64,000 nt of DNA. It comes from Viridothelium virens. Its lineage: Eukaryota > Ascomycota > Dothideomycetes > Trypetheliales > Trypetheliaceae. The notes beneath the pieces were generated by a model. That model saw only the letters and a list, made by a program, of their open reading frames with translations, searched no databases and was not told where the DNA came from. Position 1 is the stretch's first letter, and every line of letters begins with the position of its first letter. Below, in pieces: positions 1-11,541 of this stretch. A program made the translations under genes and the position numbers. The stretch spans positions 186,001-250,000 of the forward strand of contig ML991795.1 of the NCBI GenBank assembly GCA_010094025.1, read 5' to 3'.

Positions 1-11
1 CTGAAACTCCA

Positions 12-3000
12 ATGAGTGCAAGTACTCTAGGTCACGAAATGAGTGATGAGTTGAAAACAAACCCCTCAGAGGTTGACACGAATCCTGATTTGGACCGTCA
101 ACAAATTTCTAGAGCCAATGCAAGCAAGCAAGAGGCCAGTTCAGTGGTAGTTAGCAGTGTAAATGGCGCTGGTGACGGAGTGCAGGGAGATCAGGCCCCG
201 CAGGTAGTGACCAAACACCGCGTGAAGCCGTCACTATCTGGACTCAATGTCGAAGCGAAAGAGTTCAGGTTCAATCCAAGCGCGTCCTTTCAACCTGGCA
301 ATTTCTCATTTTCTGGCGCAAACTTCCAGCCGCCGCCTACTGCGAAGCCGCCGCAGCCAAATTACAGCAGGCCCTTCCCTCAATCTCAACCTGAAAAGAG
401 CTCCTTCAACATTTCGGCCCCGGCTTTTAATCCGAAAGGATCCTTCGGAAGCGGTCCGTCGATTCAGAGCTTCAACTTCAGCGCACCAAGCTTCAAACCG
501 GGTGCTCCCGAATTCAAGCCTTCTGCTCCTATCGAAGAGCCAACAACATCTGGTGGAGAACAGCCTGTTGCGGACCGGATTTTTACCACCTTATCTACAG
601 CTTCGTCCGAGGATGTTGTCAAGCAGCCGAAGAAGAACAAGGCCGTTCAAATTGTCAACCCCAATCTACTGCCAAAACCTGCTACAGTCCGGGAGACGAT
701 GGCAGAAGATGAGTCCGGCCGCCTCGCGCGGGAAGACGATCGTCAAAAGAGAGCTCGAAAATACGATGACGATGGGGACGAAGTGCCGCAATTTGCATTT
801 CCCACACATGTTGAAGCAGACTTGGATGCTGCGACGATACACCCAGCACCAATTGTTCCCAGCAATGACCTCGTCGATAAATTTGAAGAAGTCTCCCTTG
901 GCGCCCACCGCATCCGGACGCCACCAGCAGCGGCTGCTCTTCATGACACGCCTACGCCTGTCCCTTCAAATGCCCCTACAATCGATGAGCTACGACGGAG
1001 GGCACTGGATTCAATACCGAAGCAAGAAGAGCAAGCCAATGTAGCCATTCAGCCGACTACAACAGATGATCCTCGCCAGATGTCGCCAGCGCAAGCCGCT
1101 CTGCATGCTGTCCTTGGTGGCAAGAGACACGGACACAAGAGTTCGCTCTCCGCTACTGCAAAGCCGTTCGAATTCAAGCCCTTAAGCAGCGATACCGATT
1201 TTCCAAGCTTCAGTGGCAGGACCAGTGAGATCATTGACAGTCAAAATGACAGCTCGCAAATCCTATCGAGCCCGACTCAGCCCTTGGACAGCAGCATTGC
1301 TACAACATTCCGCCCAAGCGACTCTTTCTTTGACCAAACCGCTTCTGATCCTAGCAAGCGGCAGCAACCAGGCCTTGCGCCTTACCCTACGTCCGACAAT
1401 GGCGTTAGTTACGATGACTTTGAGCAGCCCTCTCTGGCTGAGATTGACAACGTCATGAGGCAATTGAACGAGAATGACGATCTTGGTGTCGAAAAAGAAG
1501 AGCCACCATCATGGGAACCTCCGAGTCCTCCGTTCCAGGCCGATCAACCGCTGCTTCAGCCATGGAAAAACATGCGTAGCGATGCACCCAGTCCGAGTCC
1601 CAACCGTCCCCGTCCAACCGTTGAGACTGAAAACCTGGAGGATGAGACTGCAAGTCACGATCCGTTCAGCGATAGTCATGCGGCCGTCGTGGATCAATCT
1701 CCTGTCCGTCGTCTCAACAACGAGAGGGACGTTCCAATCAGTGACTGGGACGATGCCTTTTCATCGAGCGATGAGCAGAAACTGAAGGCACAAGTGCAAT
1801 CGCGCAGCATCTTCTTTGAGCCTCACGTAGAGAAGGTGGTCGCTAAGGCGTTTCAAACCAAGATGGATCCTATGATGACCGCATTGCTGCAGTTGCAGGA
1901 TTCTATGGCGACACTGACAGCGAAGAACACTGTCGAGCGACGGAGCATGTCCGCTAGTGTAGGAGCCGAGAGCGATGCAGACGACGAAGATGATGATGAG
2001 GTACAGAGACCACCTCGCTCGCGTTCAAGAGCGAAAGCTTTCCCAACTCCAGAACTCCTCAATCCAGACAAGATTAAGTCGGTCATGCTTGAGGCTCTTC
2101 AAACATACAATACTCCCCCGACCCCACCAGCGCCTGGCGTTAGTGAGTTCCATGAAGCACTAGTTAGCTTGAAGTCAGCGGTCGCCAGATCTGATGCTGA
2201 GAAGATGCAACTTGAGGACATCAGAGCTGTTATGGAAGAGACACTTCATAGGCGGGATTCTGCGTTGGTACCTCATGCTCGCGCGCAGATGCCATATCCT
2301 GAGGATGATGGTCAGGTCATGCAACTTGACAAAATGCTACAAGATGCGACTGTACGTGCTGCCGAGGCTGTCAATCATCGCAATGAGATTGAAGACCGCG
2401 CTGCTGAAACGAGGAAACTTCTCCGGCTCGCGGAAGAAGAGCTCAGTCTCTATAAAGAACTGGATAGTGACAAAGAACACTCGCTTCGGTCAGTCCGTGA
2501 TGAGCTATCAGATCTCAAGGAGCATCTTCATGACGTCCAAGAGCACCGCATTGCTGCGGAGAAGGAGCATCAGAGCTTGACTGCCAAAATATCGTCTCTG
2601 GAGGAAGAGCACACAGCGATGGAGTCCACGCTTGAAGAGTATCGCGAATCAAAGCGGGTATGGCGACAAGAGATTGATGATCTTATGAAGGAACGTGAGG
2701 CGCTCAAGTCGGATGTGGCCATACTGACGAGCCAAGTCAAGGAAGGGGTGGAGAAAAGGGATGATATGCGCGATAGACTTATCAGACTTCAAGAGGACAT
2801 GGCGAGATCGGCTGGGCAGATGGCAAGTGCAAAGGCACATTGGCACCAGCAGGATCTTGCGCACCAAACTCGAGCTGAGTTGCTTAGCGTTCGGATTGGC
2901 GACGAAGCAAGAACTCGTGAGCGGCTAGAGAAGGAGATTGAACGTCTCGAGACGCAGGAGAAGGAGCACATGAAGTTGAGAGTGCTAGTGGACCACACTC

Positions 3001-4829
3001 AGCAGGAGAACACGAGACTCGAAGACATGGTCACGACCGTTAAGAAGGAGCTCTTCGAGCAACAGCAGCTTGCGGCTCGATTTGAGCGTGAATTCAATGA
3101 TGCACGTGAGACGGCTCGAGTAGAGGTCCAACGCACGAGGACATCAATGGAAGCGGACATCGAAGCTGCCCACCAACAGGCCGACCTTGTCAGGGCCGAT
3201 CTCGAGGCAGATTTTACGAGCATGCGCAATAGGTGGGAGGGCGAAAATTCGAAGTTACGGACAGAGCTTGATAATATTAAGATGGACGCCGATACGGCAA
3301 AGGAGAAGCACGCCCTCCTGCTTGAAGAGGCAGCAGATGCCAAGCGTGATGCACTACAGGGGGCTCACGACTCACGATTGAATGCTATCAACGAATTGCA
3401 ACAATCTCACGAACGTCGCATTGCGGAACTTCAAGCCAATCACAGCCGCGTCATTGGCAACGCCAATGAAGACAAGGAGCGTTCTGAGAAGCTACTAAAC
3501 GAGCGGCTTGGTCTTGCAGATGCTAAGCTGGAGCACTATCAAGATAAAATAGTGCATCTCGAACAGAAGCTCGAAGTTGCCCAATCCGCTGCTCAAGCTG
3601 CCGTAAAGGCTGCCCAGTCCGCGAAGGCTGCTCCGCAGATCGCTCACGCTGCTGTCACGGCTGCACCAGCCGCAGCGGTCCCGACATCAACAGCCCCGGT
3701 CCCCGAAAAGGTCTCCCCACAAGCCCTTCGCGAGTCTATCATGGTTTTGCAGGAGCAGCTTCAGGAACGAGAGTCCCGTATTGAGCACCTCGAATCCGAG
3801 CTCAAAGCTACTGATACCGATGCCCCGACAAAACTGAAAGAACGTGAAACCGAGATCTCCTGGCTTCGAGAGCTCCTCGGCGTGCGCGTCGACGACCTCA
3901 GCGATCTCATCAACACCCTCAGCCAACCCGCCTACGATCCAGACACCGCCCGTGACGCCGCCATTCGCATCCGCACCAACCTCAAAATGGAGCAGCAAGA
4001 GAAAGAACGCCTCATCGCCGCCAACATCGCCCCGGGCCAACCCCTCCCCGTCACCCTCACCGGCCAGCAAGCCCTCGCCTCCATCTCCAACTTCGCCTCC
4101 CCAAAAGCCGCCCAGCTCGCCGCCGCCTTCGGTAACTGGCGCAAAGGCAACGGCAACAACACCAACCCCTCGCAGCTATCAACCAGCCGTCCAGGCACGA
4201 GCAACAGCAACAGCAGCACTCCGCTCCCAGCTACAGCTGCCGCCCGCCGCTCCTCCGCCACACCTCTCCGCCGCCCGGGCTCCAATGCCAGCACCGGCAA
4301 CGCCCAGCCTGGCTGGATGTCTGGCCTCATGACGCCGCCGACGTCGAACCTGCGGAAGACGCCGACGCCGACGCCGAGCGTCAGGACGTCGCCGGAGAAG
4401 CCGCGCACGCCGCAAAGGCAGATGGCGGGTGCGCTGGGGGGCGCGAGGAGGTCGACGTCTTCATTGTCACGGTCTCCGCAGACGGGTCGGCGGCAGCAAC
4501 ACCAGCAGCTTACGGCGCGGCAGTTGGGGAAGCAAAGGGTTTATGCTGATCTTGATGGTGATGTTGAGGCTGGTGAGGACGATGGGTATGATGGGGTTGG
4601 GGGGGAGATGGCGGGGTTGCGTCATCCGGTCACGCCGCCGTTGATGCGGAAGGCGAGCTATGATAATGATGCTGAAGATGGGGAGTACAGTACTGCGGGG
4701 TTCGAAGGGTTCGACGATGATGAGGAAGGGGAGGGGGAGCATGTCGACGGGGTTGCAGAAATGGGAGAGCGGATTAGCCCGGAGCCGCCGCGGCTGAAGC
4801 TCGATTTTGGGGCGCCGATTGGTGATTGA
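12..4829 (+). CDS. Large coiled-coil protein with N-terminal PAM2-like motif array (possibly 5'-partial)
   Basis: Single uninterrupted frame of 1605 codons. The frame stays open upstream of this ATG to the window edge, so the true start may lie outside. Residues 1-760 look disordered (Ser/Pro/Asp-rich). Residues about 765-1210 are a long heptad-rich coiled coil full of E, K, R, Q and L. The last 300 residues are Ser/Thr/Pro-rich with an acidic tail. Residues 78-87 read LNVEAKEFRF, close to the PAM2 motif that docks on the MLLE domain of poly(A)-binding protein; degenerate copies follow (98-107, 132-141, 154-163, 161-170) and one stands at 379-390. Fungal homologues are often labelled 'myosin class II heavy chain', but no motor domain is present. 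A scaffold that binds RNA-protein complexes is inferred, not shown. Coding sequence is C-rich around 3870-4310 and G-rich after that. Confidence 0.9.
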   Translation: MSASTLGHEMSDELKTNPSEVDTNPDLDRQQISRANASKQEASSVVVSSVNGAGDGVQGDQAPQVVTKHRVKPSLSGLNVEAKEFRFNPSASFQPGNFSFSGANFQPPPTAKPPQPNYSRPFPQSQPEKSSFNISAPAFNPKGSFGSGPSIQSFNFSAPSFKPGAPEFKPSAPIEEPTTSGGEQPVADRIFTTLSTASSEDVVKQPKKNKAVQIVNPNLLPKPATVRETMAEDESGRLAREDDRQKRARKYDDDGDEVPQFAFPTHVEADLDAATIHPAPIVPSNDLVDKFEEVSLGAHRIRTPPAAAALHDTPTPVPSNAPTIDELRRRALDSIPKQEEQANVAIQPTTTDDPRQMSPAQAALHAVLGGKRHGHKSSLSATAKPFEFKPLSSDTDFPSFSGRTSEIIDSQNDSSQILSSPTQPLDSSIATTFRPSDSFFDQTASDPSKRQQPGLAPYPTSDNGVSYDDFEQPSLAEIDNVMRQLNENDDLGVEKEEPPSWEPPSPPFQADQPLLQPWKNMRSDAPSPSPNRPRPTVETENLEDETASHDPFSDSHAAVVDQSPVRRLNNERDVPISDWDDAFSSSDEQKLKAQVQSRSIFFEPHVEKVVAKAFQTKMDPMMTALLQLQDSMATLTAKNTVERRSMSASVGAESDADDEDDDEVQRPPRSRSRAKAFPTPELLNPDKIKSVMLEALQTYNTPPTPPAPGVSEFHEALVSLKSAVARSDAEKMQLEDIRAVMEETLHRRDSALVPHARAQMPYPEDDGQVMQLDKMLQDATVRAAEAVNHRNEIEDRAAETRKLLRLAEEELSLYKELDSDKEHSLRSVRDELSDLKEHLHDVQEHRIAAEKEHQSLTAKISSLEEEHTAMESTLEEYRESKRVWRQEIDDLMKEREALKSDVAILTSQVKEGVEKRDDMRDRLIRLQEDMARSAGQMASAKAHWHQQDLAHQTRAELLSVRIGDEARTRERLEKEIERLETQEKEHMKLRVLVDHTQQENTRLEDMVTTVKKELFEQQQLAARFEREFNDARETARVEVQRTRTSMEADIEAAHQQADLVRADLEADFTSMRNRWEGENSKLRTELDNIKMDADTAKEKHALLLEEAADAKRDALQGAHDSRLNAINELQQSHERRIAELQANHSRVIGNANEDKERSEKLLNERLGLADAKLEHYQDKIVHLEQKLEVAQSAAQAAVKAAQSAKAAPQIAHAAVTAAPAAAVPTSTAPVPEKVSPQALRESIMVLQEQLQERESRIEHLESELKATDTDAPTKLKERETEISWLRELLGVRVDDLSDLINTLSQPAYDPDTARDAAIRIRTNLKMEQQEKERLIAANIAPGQPLPVTLTGQQALASISNFASPKAAQLAAAFGNWRKGNGNNTNPSQLSTSRPGTSNSNSSTPLPATAAARRSSATPLRRPGSNASTGNAQPGWMSGLMTPPTSNLRKTPTPTPSVRTSPEKPRTPQRQMAGALGGARRSTSSLSRSPQTGRRQQHQQLTARQLGKQRVYADLDGDVEAGEDDGYDGVGGEMAGLRHPVTPPLMRKASYDNDAEDGEYSTAGFEGFDDDEEGEGEHVDGVAEMGERISPEPPRLKLDFGAPIGD
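243..521 (+). other. PAM2-like motif array within the coiled-coil protein gene
   Basis: Encodes residues 78-170. Five segments fit the loose pattern [L/F]-x-x-x-A/G-x-x-F-x-[P/F]: LNVEAKEFRF, FSFSGANFQP, FNISAPAFNP, FNFSAPSFKP and FKPGAPEFKP (the last two overlap). The first is nearest the canonical PAM2 core (L-N-x-x-A-x-x-F-x-P), with F where the final P is usual and NP just after. A sixth copy, LSATAKPFEFKP, lies at 1146-1181. FG/FxF-type low complexity is an alternative reading. Confidence 0.55.
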
Positions 4830-5720
4830 GAGGGGAGAGGAAAGAGTAAGGGGTCCGCACGGAGAAGGCAGCTACGCCATATGACATGACCACAATTGTT
4901 CTAGGACCGCATCCCTCAGACTGCTTGTGGGGAGGATGTTGTTTTTCCCTTGTCACTCGTTTGTCCATCATTTGTGGTGTTGGGATCTGTCTCTGCCTAT
5001 TGGCTCTGCACATAATTTCTGGAGATTTTAGCGTTCTTTTCCTCATACTTTGATGATACCCGGATAGCGGATAACAGATTGATCCTTTGGGGACGACATG
5101 GGAAGTGAGGGAATGGCTGAGCAGCCACGGAAGAAGATATTAGATTGGACATTACTCAGATTCATATCACTATTTCCTTTGTCAATGATTTGGATAAAGA
5201 GAGGTGAGGCTAAGGTGGAGACTAGCGGGTGTAACTATTCATTTGCGCTATGAATAGACCATGCCTCTAATGTGCTTTTCAAGTCTTCCTTAATATCGTG
5301 ACACGAAAGATATATTATAAGATGCCAGCTACATCTAACGCGACAATACCAAGTATTGAGACGCCAGATCGCACCCTTATTCCCTTCCCTCTATCATTCC
5401 ACACTCATCCGCAGTCCATCCAAACTACTTGGTTATTCCTTCTGCGGGTCTTGATTGAAGTTATCCATCGTACTCTTGAACAGTTCATTCTCCTGCCGCA
5501 GAACTCGCTTCCGCGAGACTGCTCTATTCTATATTACCCTGCTTCTTCGGCCGGTGCCATGGACCACTGTTAAGCTTGTCCCGGACGTCTCTCCACACAA
5601 AAGAACTCGTTCGCCACCTGCGTTCACTCATGACGACTGGCCAGTTCTAGCACGTCTTGCAACCGAATAACTGACAAGCCAGAGCCACCTCTTCGTAAAA
5701 ACCCCATGTTCGTATCCACT
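4830..5720. other. Convergent intergenic region, no gene recognised
   Basis: Lies between the 3' ends of the coiled-coil gene and MON2, which point toward each other. It should hold both 3' UTRs. Short open frames here show no family resemblance and no splice structure linking them. Confidence 0.6.
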
Positions 5721-8700
5721 TCACCCCGGAACCACAACCCCAAACCCGCCTCCCACCTCCTCTAGAAGCGCCCCCAATTCCGCCAACACTTCATCGTCCG
5801 CGCCTCCCGGCACTCTCCCCGCAACCGCCAACGCCTTCACTACCAATGGATACAGCACGAGTAGATGCCTCTTTGTCGCCTTGATCCCAGCTCCACCTCC
5901 GCCCGCACTTGTCCCACCTCCCCCAACAGCAGAGTCTGGTATCGCATCTGGATCAGACTCCAGGGCCTTCATCGCCCGCAACACGAAGAGCAGCTCCTGC
6001 CGCTGAGGTTCTGGCTGCGGCATGCGGCCACGGAGGGGTTGGTCGGCGATGTAGGCCTTAAGGGGGAGGGCGGCGCGGGCGAGGAGGTGGGGCGCTGCTG
6101 CTTGAGCGAGGGTAGCGTGCTTTGGTTCTGAGGGTGCTACGCCGTTCGCGGAAATGGGAGAGGTGATAGAGGGACCGGCTCGGACGAGGTCGAGGAGGAA
6201 ATTGAGGCAGAGGTAGGACAGTTTGCGGCGAGGAGAGGGCGCGGGGTCGGAGGTACGGCCGAAGCGAATTTGGTAGATGGTTTTCAGTGGCGAAGAAGTG
6301 GGAGGGATTTCTTCGGGTTCTGGGGCGTGGATGATAGAGTTATGGAAGAGGACTGATGTGTAGGAGGTTCGAATGGAGTTCGGCACAGTTGGAGCACCGA
6401 GATAAGATATGATGAGGTCGTGGAGTGCTGTGAACGATTCGATGTCGAATTCAACGTCCTTTTGCACCTTCTTGCGGGAAGATACGTAGGACAAGTCTGC
6501 GTGAGCAATACTACTTGCGATACGTGTAGCATGCGACAAGATCTCGTGCAAGCTTTCGTTGGTGCTCGAATACCTCGCCTTTGGTAGGATAGTCTGAAGG
6601 ACATGAAGAGCCGTTGATGTTGCCAGCTGCCAAGGAGGAGGCGGCTTGTTGCCTTCCAGTCGCCACTTGTACTTTAACTCAATTGGCTGAGTGAGACTAT
6701 CGAGGACACAATTGAGGGTATCATCTGTATAGATCTCCTGTTCACTAGAGTGTTGATGGACAAAGACCCCCAAGCTACGCATCGCCGCTTTCGAGAGGGC
6801 GACAAACGTGAGGGTCGTTTGGTAAACGTCATCTTTCTCCTTGTCAAAAGCCATACTAGCTAATGTGGCCATGAACTCCAGAATAATGGAAGGGGCACCT
6901 GCAATATCTGTCCGAAGCTGTTCCACGATATCCAAGACTTCTTTTTGTAAAGGTGTTAGGTAGTCGGCATCCACAGAATATAATAATGCATCTGATTCGC
7001 GGACACATTGCTCCAAGTTGTCAGCGATGGTATTGACTTGGTTTGATGTCACCTCCCTCTGCGTGAGCCGGTACAATTCCTTCAAAGTACTGATATACGC
7101 CAGAAAAGCCTCCTGCTTTCCTTCAGCATTATCCGCCGGACCACCTTCAGGTATTTTGTTAGCCCAAATGCTACCAACCCTATTCAAGGCAGGTTTTCCA
7201 AGGATTGAGGTTTCTTCCGCTTTGGACATGATGGTTGACAGAGTTCGAAAGACAGATGCGTTAAGTAGGTGGGACTGGAAGCTCAAATAGAACTCAAGAT
7301 AAGCCATGAGAGTTTGCCAATGGGTAGAGAAGTCTGCAGTTTGCGTGATGGGATCTAGAAATGTGGAAAAAATGCTGGCAATACCACCCAGGATGATGTC
7401 GCTACTTCCGTCCCAAACTCCGTCTGATGCCTCCTTGGAGCGAGCCCGGCGCTGGGCTTCAATGTTTGTATCCACGAGTCTGAATAAAACCGAAGCAATG
7501 AGAAGAGACCAAGCCGGAGCAGATAGAAGCTCCCCATAACGATCAAAAATAGTAAGTATTGTACGCACTGCCGTATTCCGCACCTCGGCTCTATCGTCAT
7601 TGGCGATGGTCGTCAGGTGGCGGAGAAGCGACAGCCAAACGGCTGACACTCTTGCTTGAGCAGACTCTTTTATCACAACTGTAGGAGATTGGTTCTCGGC
7701 ACTGACTGCACTTTGCAAAGTCTCTAACTCTGATAATACAACTTGCTTTTGTAGAAATTCTGAAACGTCTTGGAAGATAGAAATTGTCTGTGGGATTCGT
7801 TAGCCATGGTCTTCAATTTGCTAACCACTTGAAATCGAACGTACCGTTAAAGACATGTTAAGGTCGTTGAACTGCAAAGCAAACAACAAAAGGGTATCAC
7901 TTAAAACTGACAAGAATCGGGGGGGAAGGGAAAGCCGGCATTCCGAATAGACAATCTGCGCCGAGGAGAATGCTAACCGTCCAAGTTTTCCAGATACTAG
8001 CCGAACCATACTCGGTCGATGAGAATTAGCATGAAATTGTGTGTCGTTCAGGTTGGTGTCATTAGTACGCTCGAAAACGCTCGATATGATCTTGAAGACA
8101 GAGTCCCACCCATCAAGAAGAGACTCCCCACACGCGTCCAGTACATCTTTCAATGTTTCGAGGATTGTCTCATGGACGTAATAGTCGTTCTCTTTCATAT
8201 GTCGACCGTCTTCAATCAGGGCATCAAGCTCTGATTGTAACGTGGAAAGGACCCTTCGTTGAATTTCGCGTCGCGTTGTCGCATCTTCCTTTCTTGTGGC
8301 ATCCGCCGAGGCGAACAGACGCTCCCGAAGGACATCAGCGGCCAAGCTGCGGACAGAATGGACAGCCGTCATTGAAGTTGAAATCTTGATTAATTCCGAG
8401 GTCAAAAATTCCCAGCCGCTCTCTTCTGGCTCATGCGCAGCCAGTCGCAAATGATTGGCACGGGCAATTTCACGAATCTTTGTTAACGCCAATGTGTACT
8501 CCTGGGATTGTATATTGACTGAAGCAGGTAAATTTGAAACGCTTCCCACTCTCCTAGGTGGCAGTGGAATAGGTTTCTGAAATTCCTCGGCAGCAGGGGA
8601 AGTGGGTTGTGAAGCGATATGTTTTCCAAAGAACACTCCGAAGGATGCCTTCAACACCTGCACAAATGCGTCATCGGGATAATCGCTAGTATTGTCGAAC

Positions 8701-11066
8701 ATTCTCGAAGCAGCAGCTTGAACAGCTTTGATCTCGGTATTAAGATTAGAAGCAGACGAAGGGTCGATTTCATTCTTGGCACCCAGTTGTGGACTCGATC
8801 GGTAGTCTCCCAGAGCAGGTTTGGCACTAAAGGCAGCAAGAACTATATCCGCACTTTGAAGAGTCTCAAGAACAATGCTCCACGCAATGTCAAGCGTTGG
8901 CCCCAACGCGATCGCAAGATTAATCAAGGCGCGTAAGCACAATAGGTTCCGCGTTGTTAAATTCGGGGATTCAGCTTCAATTGAGACTGATTGTCGTCTT
9001 TTGTTCTCCATTGAGAGACTCGAGGCCTGGCTAACAAAGCTATCGACACTGAGCAGACCTTTTGCATTGGTGAACACCCTGGGTGCATCCCCGTTCGCAG
9101 TTACTGCTGTCGAGACGATAGCACTTGTCAAATTTGGTGGAACAGCAGCTTTTCCCAATGTAGTCAAGAAAGCGTCTCTTGGTGTCGACAGACGCAAGAC
9201 TCCTGCGGCCTGTGTAAACTTCTGAACCGAGCGTACTAAAGCATGATAATATTCCGCATCGAGGGCAGCGTACAAGAAAGTCGAGCAAGTAGCAAGGACC
9301 GCAGGCCAGCATTCTTCGATAATCGATGCAGCGATTTTGACCATAGAATATGACGAGCTCGCAGTCAGTTCGAGTGGATTGACGGGAACTGAGCGCTTGC
9401 GATAGGACATAGATCTTGTCAGTATTGGCCTTGTTTGAGGCTCTGTGGATCTGGTCTCTGGATCAGGAGAAAGAGGCGAGTCTTCTGCATCACCCGTCGG
9501 CTTTGGTTTTTTTCTCCTCCTTTCCTTGCTGACTTGATGGATACTCAGTGGCAAGACACACTTTGCCAGGCCATCTGCCACGCTATTTAGGCATGTTAAA
9601 ACAAGGCTATAGACGTAAGTTTCGGGCACGGCAGGCGCTTCCATCTTGTCTAGCTGGTCCAAGCAAGGTGTCTTCAACGAGCTTAGCTGTACGGAAATGC
9701 CCGGGACGTTAACTTCAGCGACACCAAGCCCGCCAGATCCGATCACGCCAGCAACACCAGCTTCAACAGCAGCTTGGTCAATTGAGTTCTCACCATCTGT
9801 GCCTGATTGCCCAAGCGGTGCTGTAGATTGTTGGCCAAGTCCAATCTTAGCAGGCTTTTCTGTTGCGAGTCGTACGAAAGCCGCAAAATTATCTTTGAGA
9901 ATGGGCTTCCGATCCTCGACAGCATCGTATTCCGCGTATAGTTGCAAGAACAATCTTGGATCTGTATATACAGAGCGGAATACTTCCATGCAGAGATTGC
10001 GCTTCCAGGAAGGAACTACATCTCCATCGAGCATGTGGTTGAGCAAGCTCAGAGGAATTTCGCATTCCGTGGATAATTCCGAGACATACTTCCGCAGTAC
10101 GACAGACAGAATTCGGAATATACGAAGGGTTACCGTGAAAGTTAGCCTCTCAGAAAGGCAGCGCGTAATCATCGGCAAAATTCGCAAGCGCAGGATTGCC
10201 TTTTGTTCCTCGTGCGTAGAGAAGATGGGAGAATGAGAGGTCAGTATTGACTCAATTATTTCCAAGCAAGAAGCCTGCGGCAGTGCCGAGAAATGGACAA
10301 ATTGTGGCTTTTGTCCTTCCGCTAGGAGGCAAAGGTCGTCGAAGCTCTAATAGAGTCATGAATATGTTGGGGATAGACTCGGTCAGCAAACGCACCTTGT
10401 AAGCATCGCGAGAAGCTGCACGAACTGCAACGGCGCCCTCTTCGGTGGACACTTCGTCTATGAAGGGTCCATCTGGATCGGCAGCTAATTTTGTCAACAT
10501 GACAAGCATACTCCAGGTCTCTTCTAATGCCTACCGTCTTCCTTTGCTACCTTCTCGTAAACTGCGGTGAACAATTGCTGTAGAGTTGCCGCAGCTGTGT
10601 TGCTCACGGCCGCACTCTTTACAGTCTGAAGTATCGAGCATACCTGCAAGGCGCTTGCCAGAAGGTCCCCTTCGAGTTCATCTGCGTAACTCTGTAACAA
10701 GGGCGGCAGAGCTTGTAGGATCTTCAGTTGCACATCTAGTCCCAATAAAGCGGACTCTTTGAAAGCCTCAAGAACCTCTTCAAAGCGATCCTTTGGCAGT
10801 CCATGAGAAGCAATAAGACGTTGCAAGCAGCTGACACCAATTCCGGCCAGGCGAGAATTGCGCGTTCCACACGCCAATAGGAAAGGAGAAATGAAATGAG
10901 ATTTCCGAACCAAATCTGCAGCTAATTGCTGTTCTGAAGTCGACGGAAGAGCTTTCAAGTCTTGCAAAGATTTGTCCGCAGCATTTCTCAATTCCGTATT
11001 CTTTCTTTTAGATTCGGAAATGAGGTTGTTTAATTCATTGCTAAGGATTTGAGATGTCATCTCCAA
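5721..11066 (-). CDS. MON2: MON2 homologue, Golgi/endosome trafficking scaffold
   Basis: Exons (minus): 11066-10535, 10484-10396, 10346-7845, 7787-5721, giving 1729 aa; introns are 50, 49 and 57 bp with GT-AG ends, and every join keeps frame. The N-terminus starts MEMTSQILSNELNNLISESK and continues with the DCB-type helical repeats of the Mon2/BIG/GBF family; the whole protein is alpha-helical (HEAT/ARM-like) and has no Sec7 domain. In yeast, Mon2 acts at the trans-Golgi/endosome with Dop1 and the flippase Neo1, and binds Arl1. ATG at 11060 (MTSQ) is an alternative start. The extreme C-terminus is Gly/Val-rich and the coding strand turns G-rich in the last 250 bp. It shares a 475-bp upstream region with MMS2. 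Confidence 0.93.
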
Positions 11067-11541
11067 CGAGAACCATCCGCGAAGGAGAAGAGGATGCTCG
11101 ATATAGCCTGAGGAGCGTGGTCGTATCCAAACATATCATCGTCGGTGATATCTCAAGAAAATGATGGTCGTTGGACCGTTGCGTGGCATGACATGGGTCG
11201 AAGTCCTGGCTCTGGCTTCCTCTTCCTTTCAGACAGTTCAGGGTCCATTCTGCCATTTTGGCGGTGGCAGTCACTGCAGTGTGGTGGTGTTTCATCCCGC
11301 TGTGACCGCCTTTCGGCAGAATTCCCCACGCCAAGCCTCGAAGTGGGATGTTTTGACATGAGGCAGTCACTCTTCAGGCTTGCTCGTACAACTCGTAAAG
11401 CAACTTAGGAGACTTGTACCACTTGTGCCCGTCTCCGCAGGTATTCTCACAAATTTAGTACTCTACAATCTATTTGAGATTCTTCTGAAGACTTTCTACG
11501 GCCGCAGGCTACTTTGGAGCTCGTTGAGCACTGTTACGGGC
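11067..11541. promoter_or_regulatory. Shared divergent promoter region of MON2 and MMS2
   Basis: 475 bp between two start codons facing away from each other. It must contain both 5' UTRs and promoters. No specific factor site could be assigned, and the short open frames inside match nothing recognised. Confidence 0.5.

Noticed and set aside
12-4829. Myosin heavy chain label for the coiled-coil protein
   Set aside because: No motor domain, P-loop or IQ motifs; similarity would rest only on the coiled coil.
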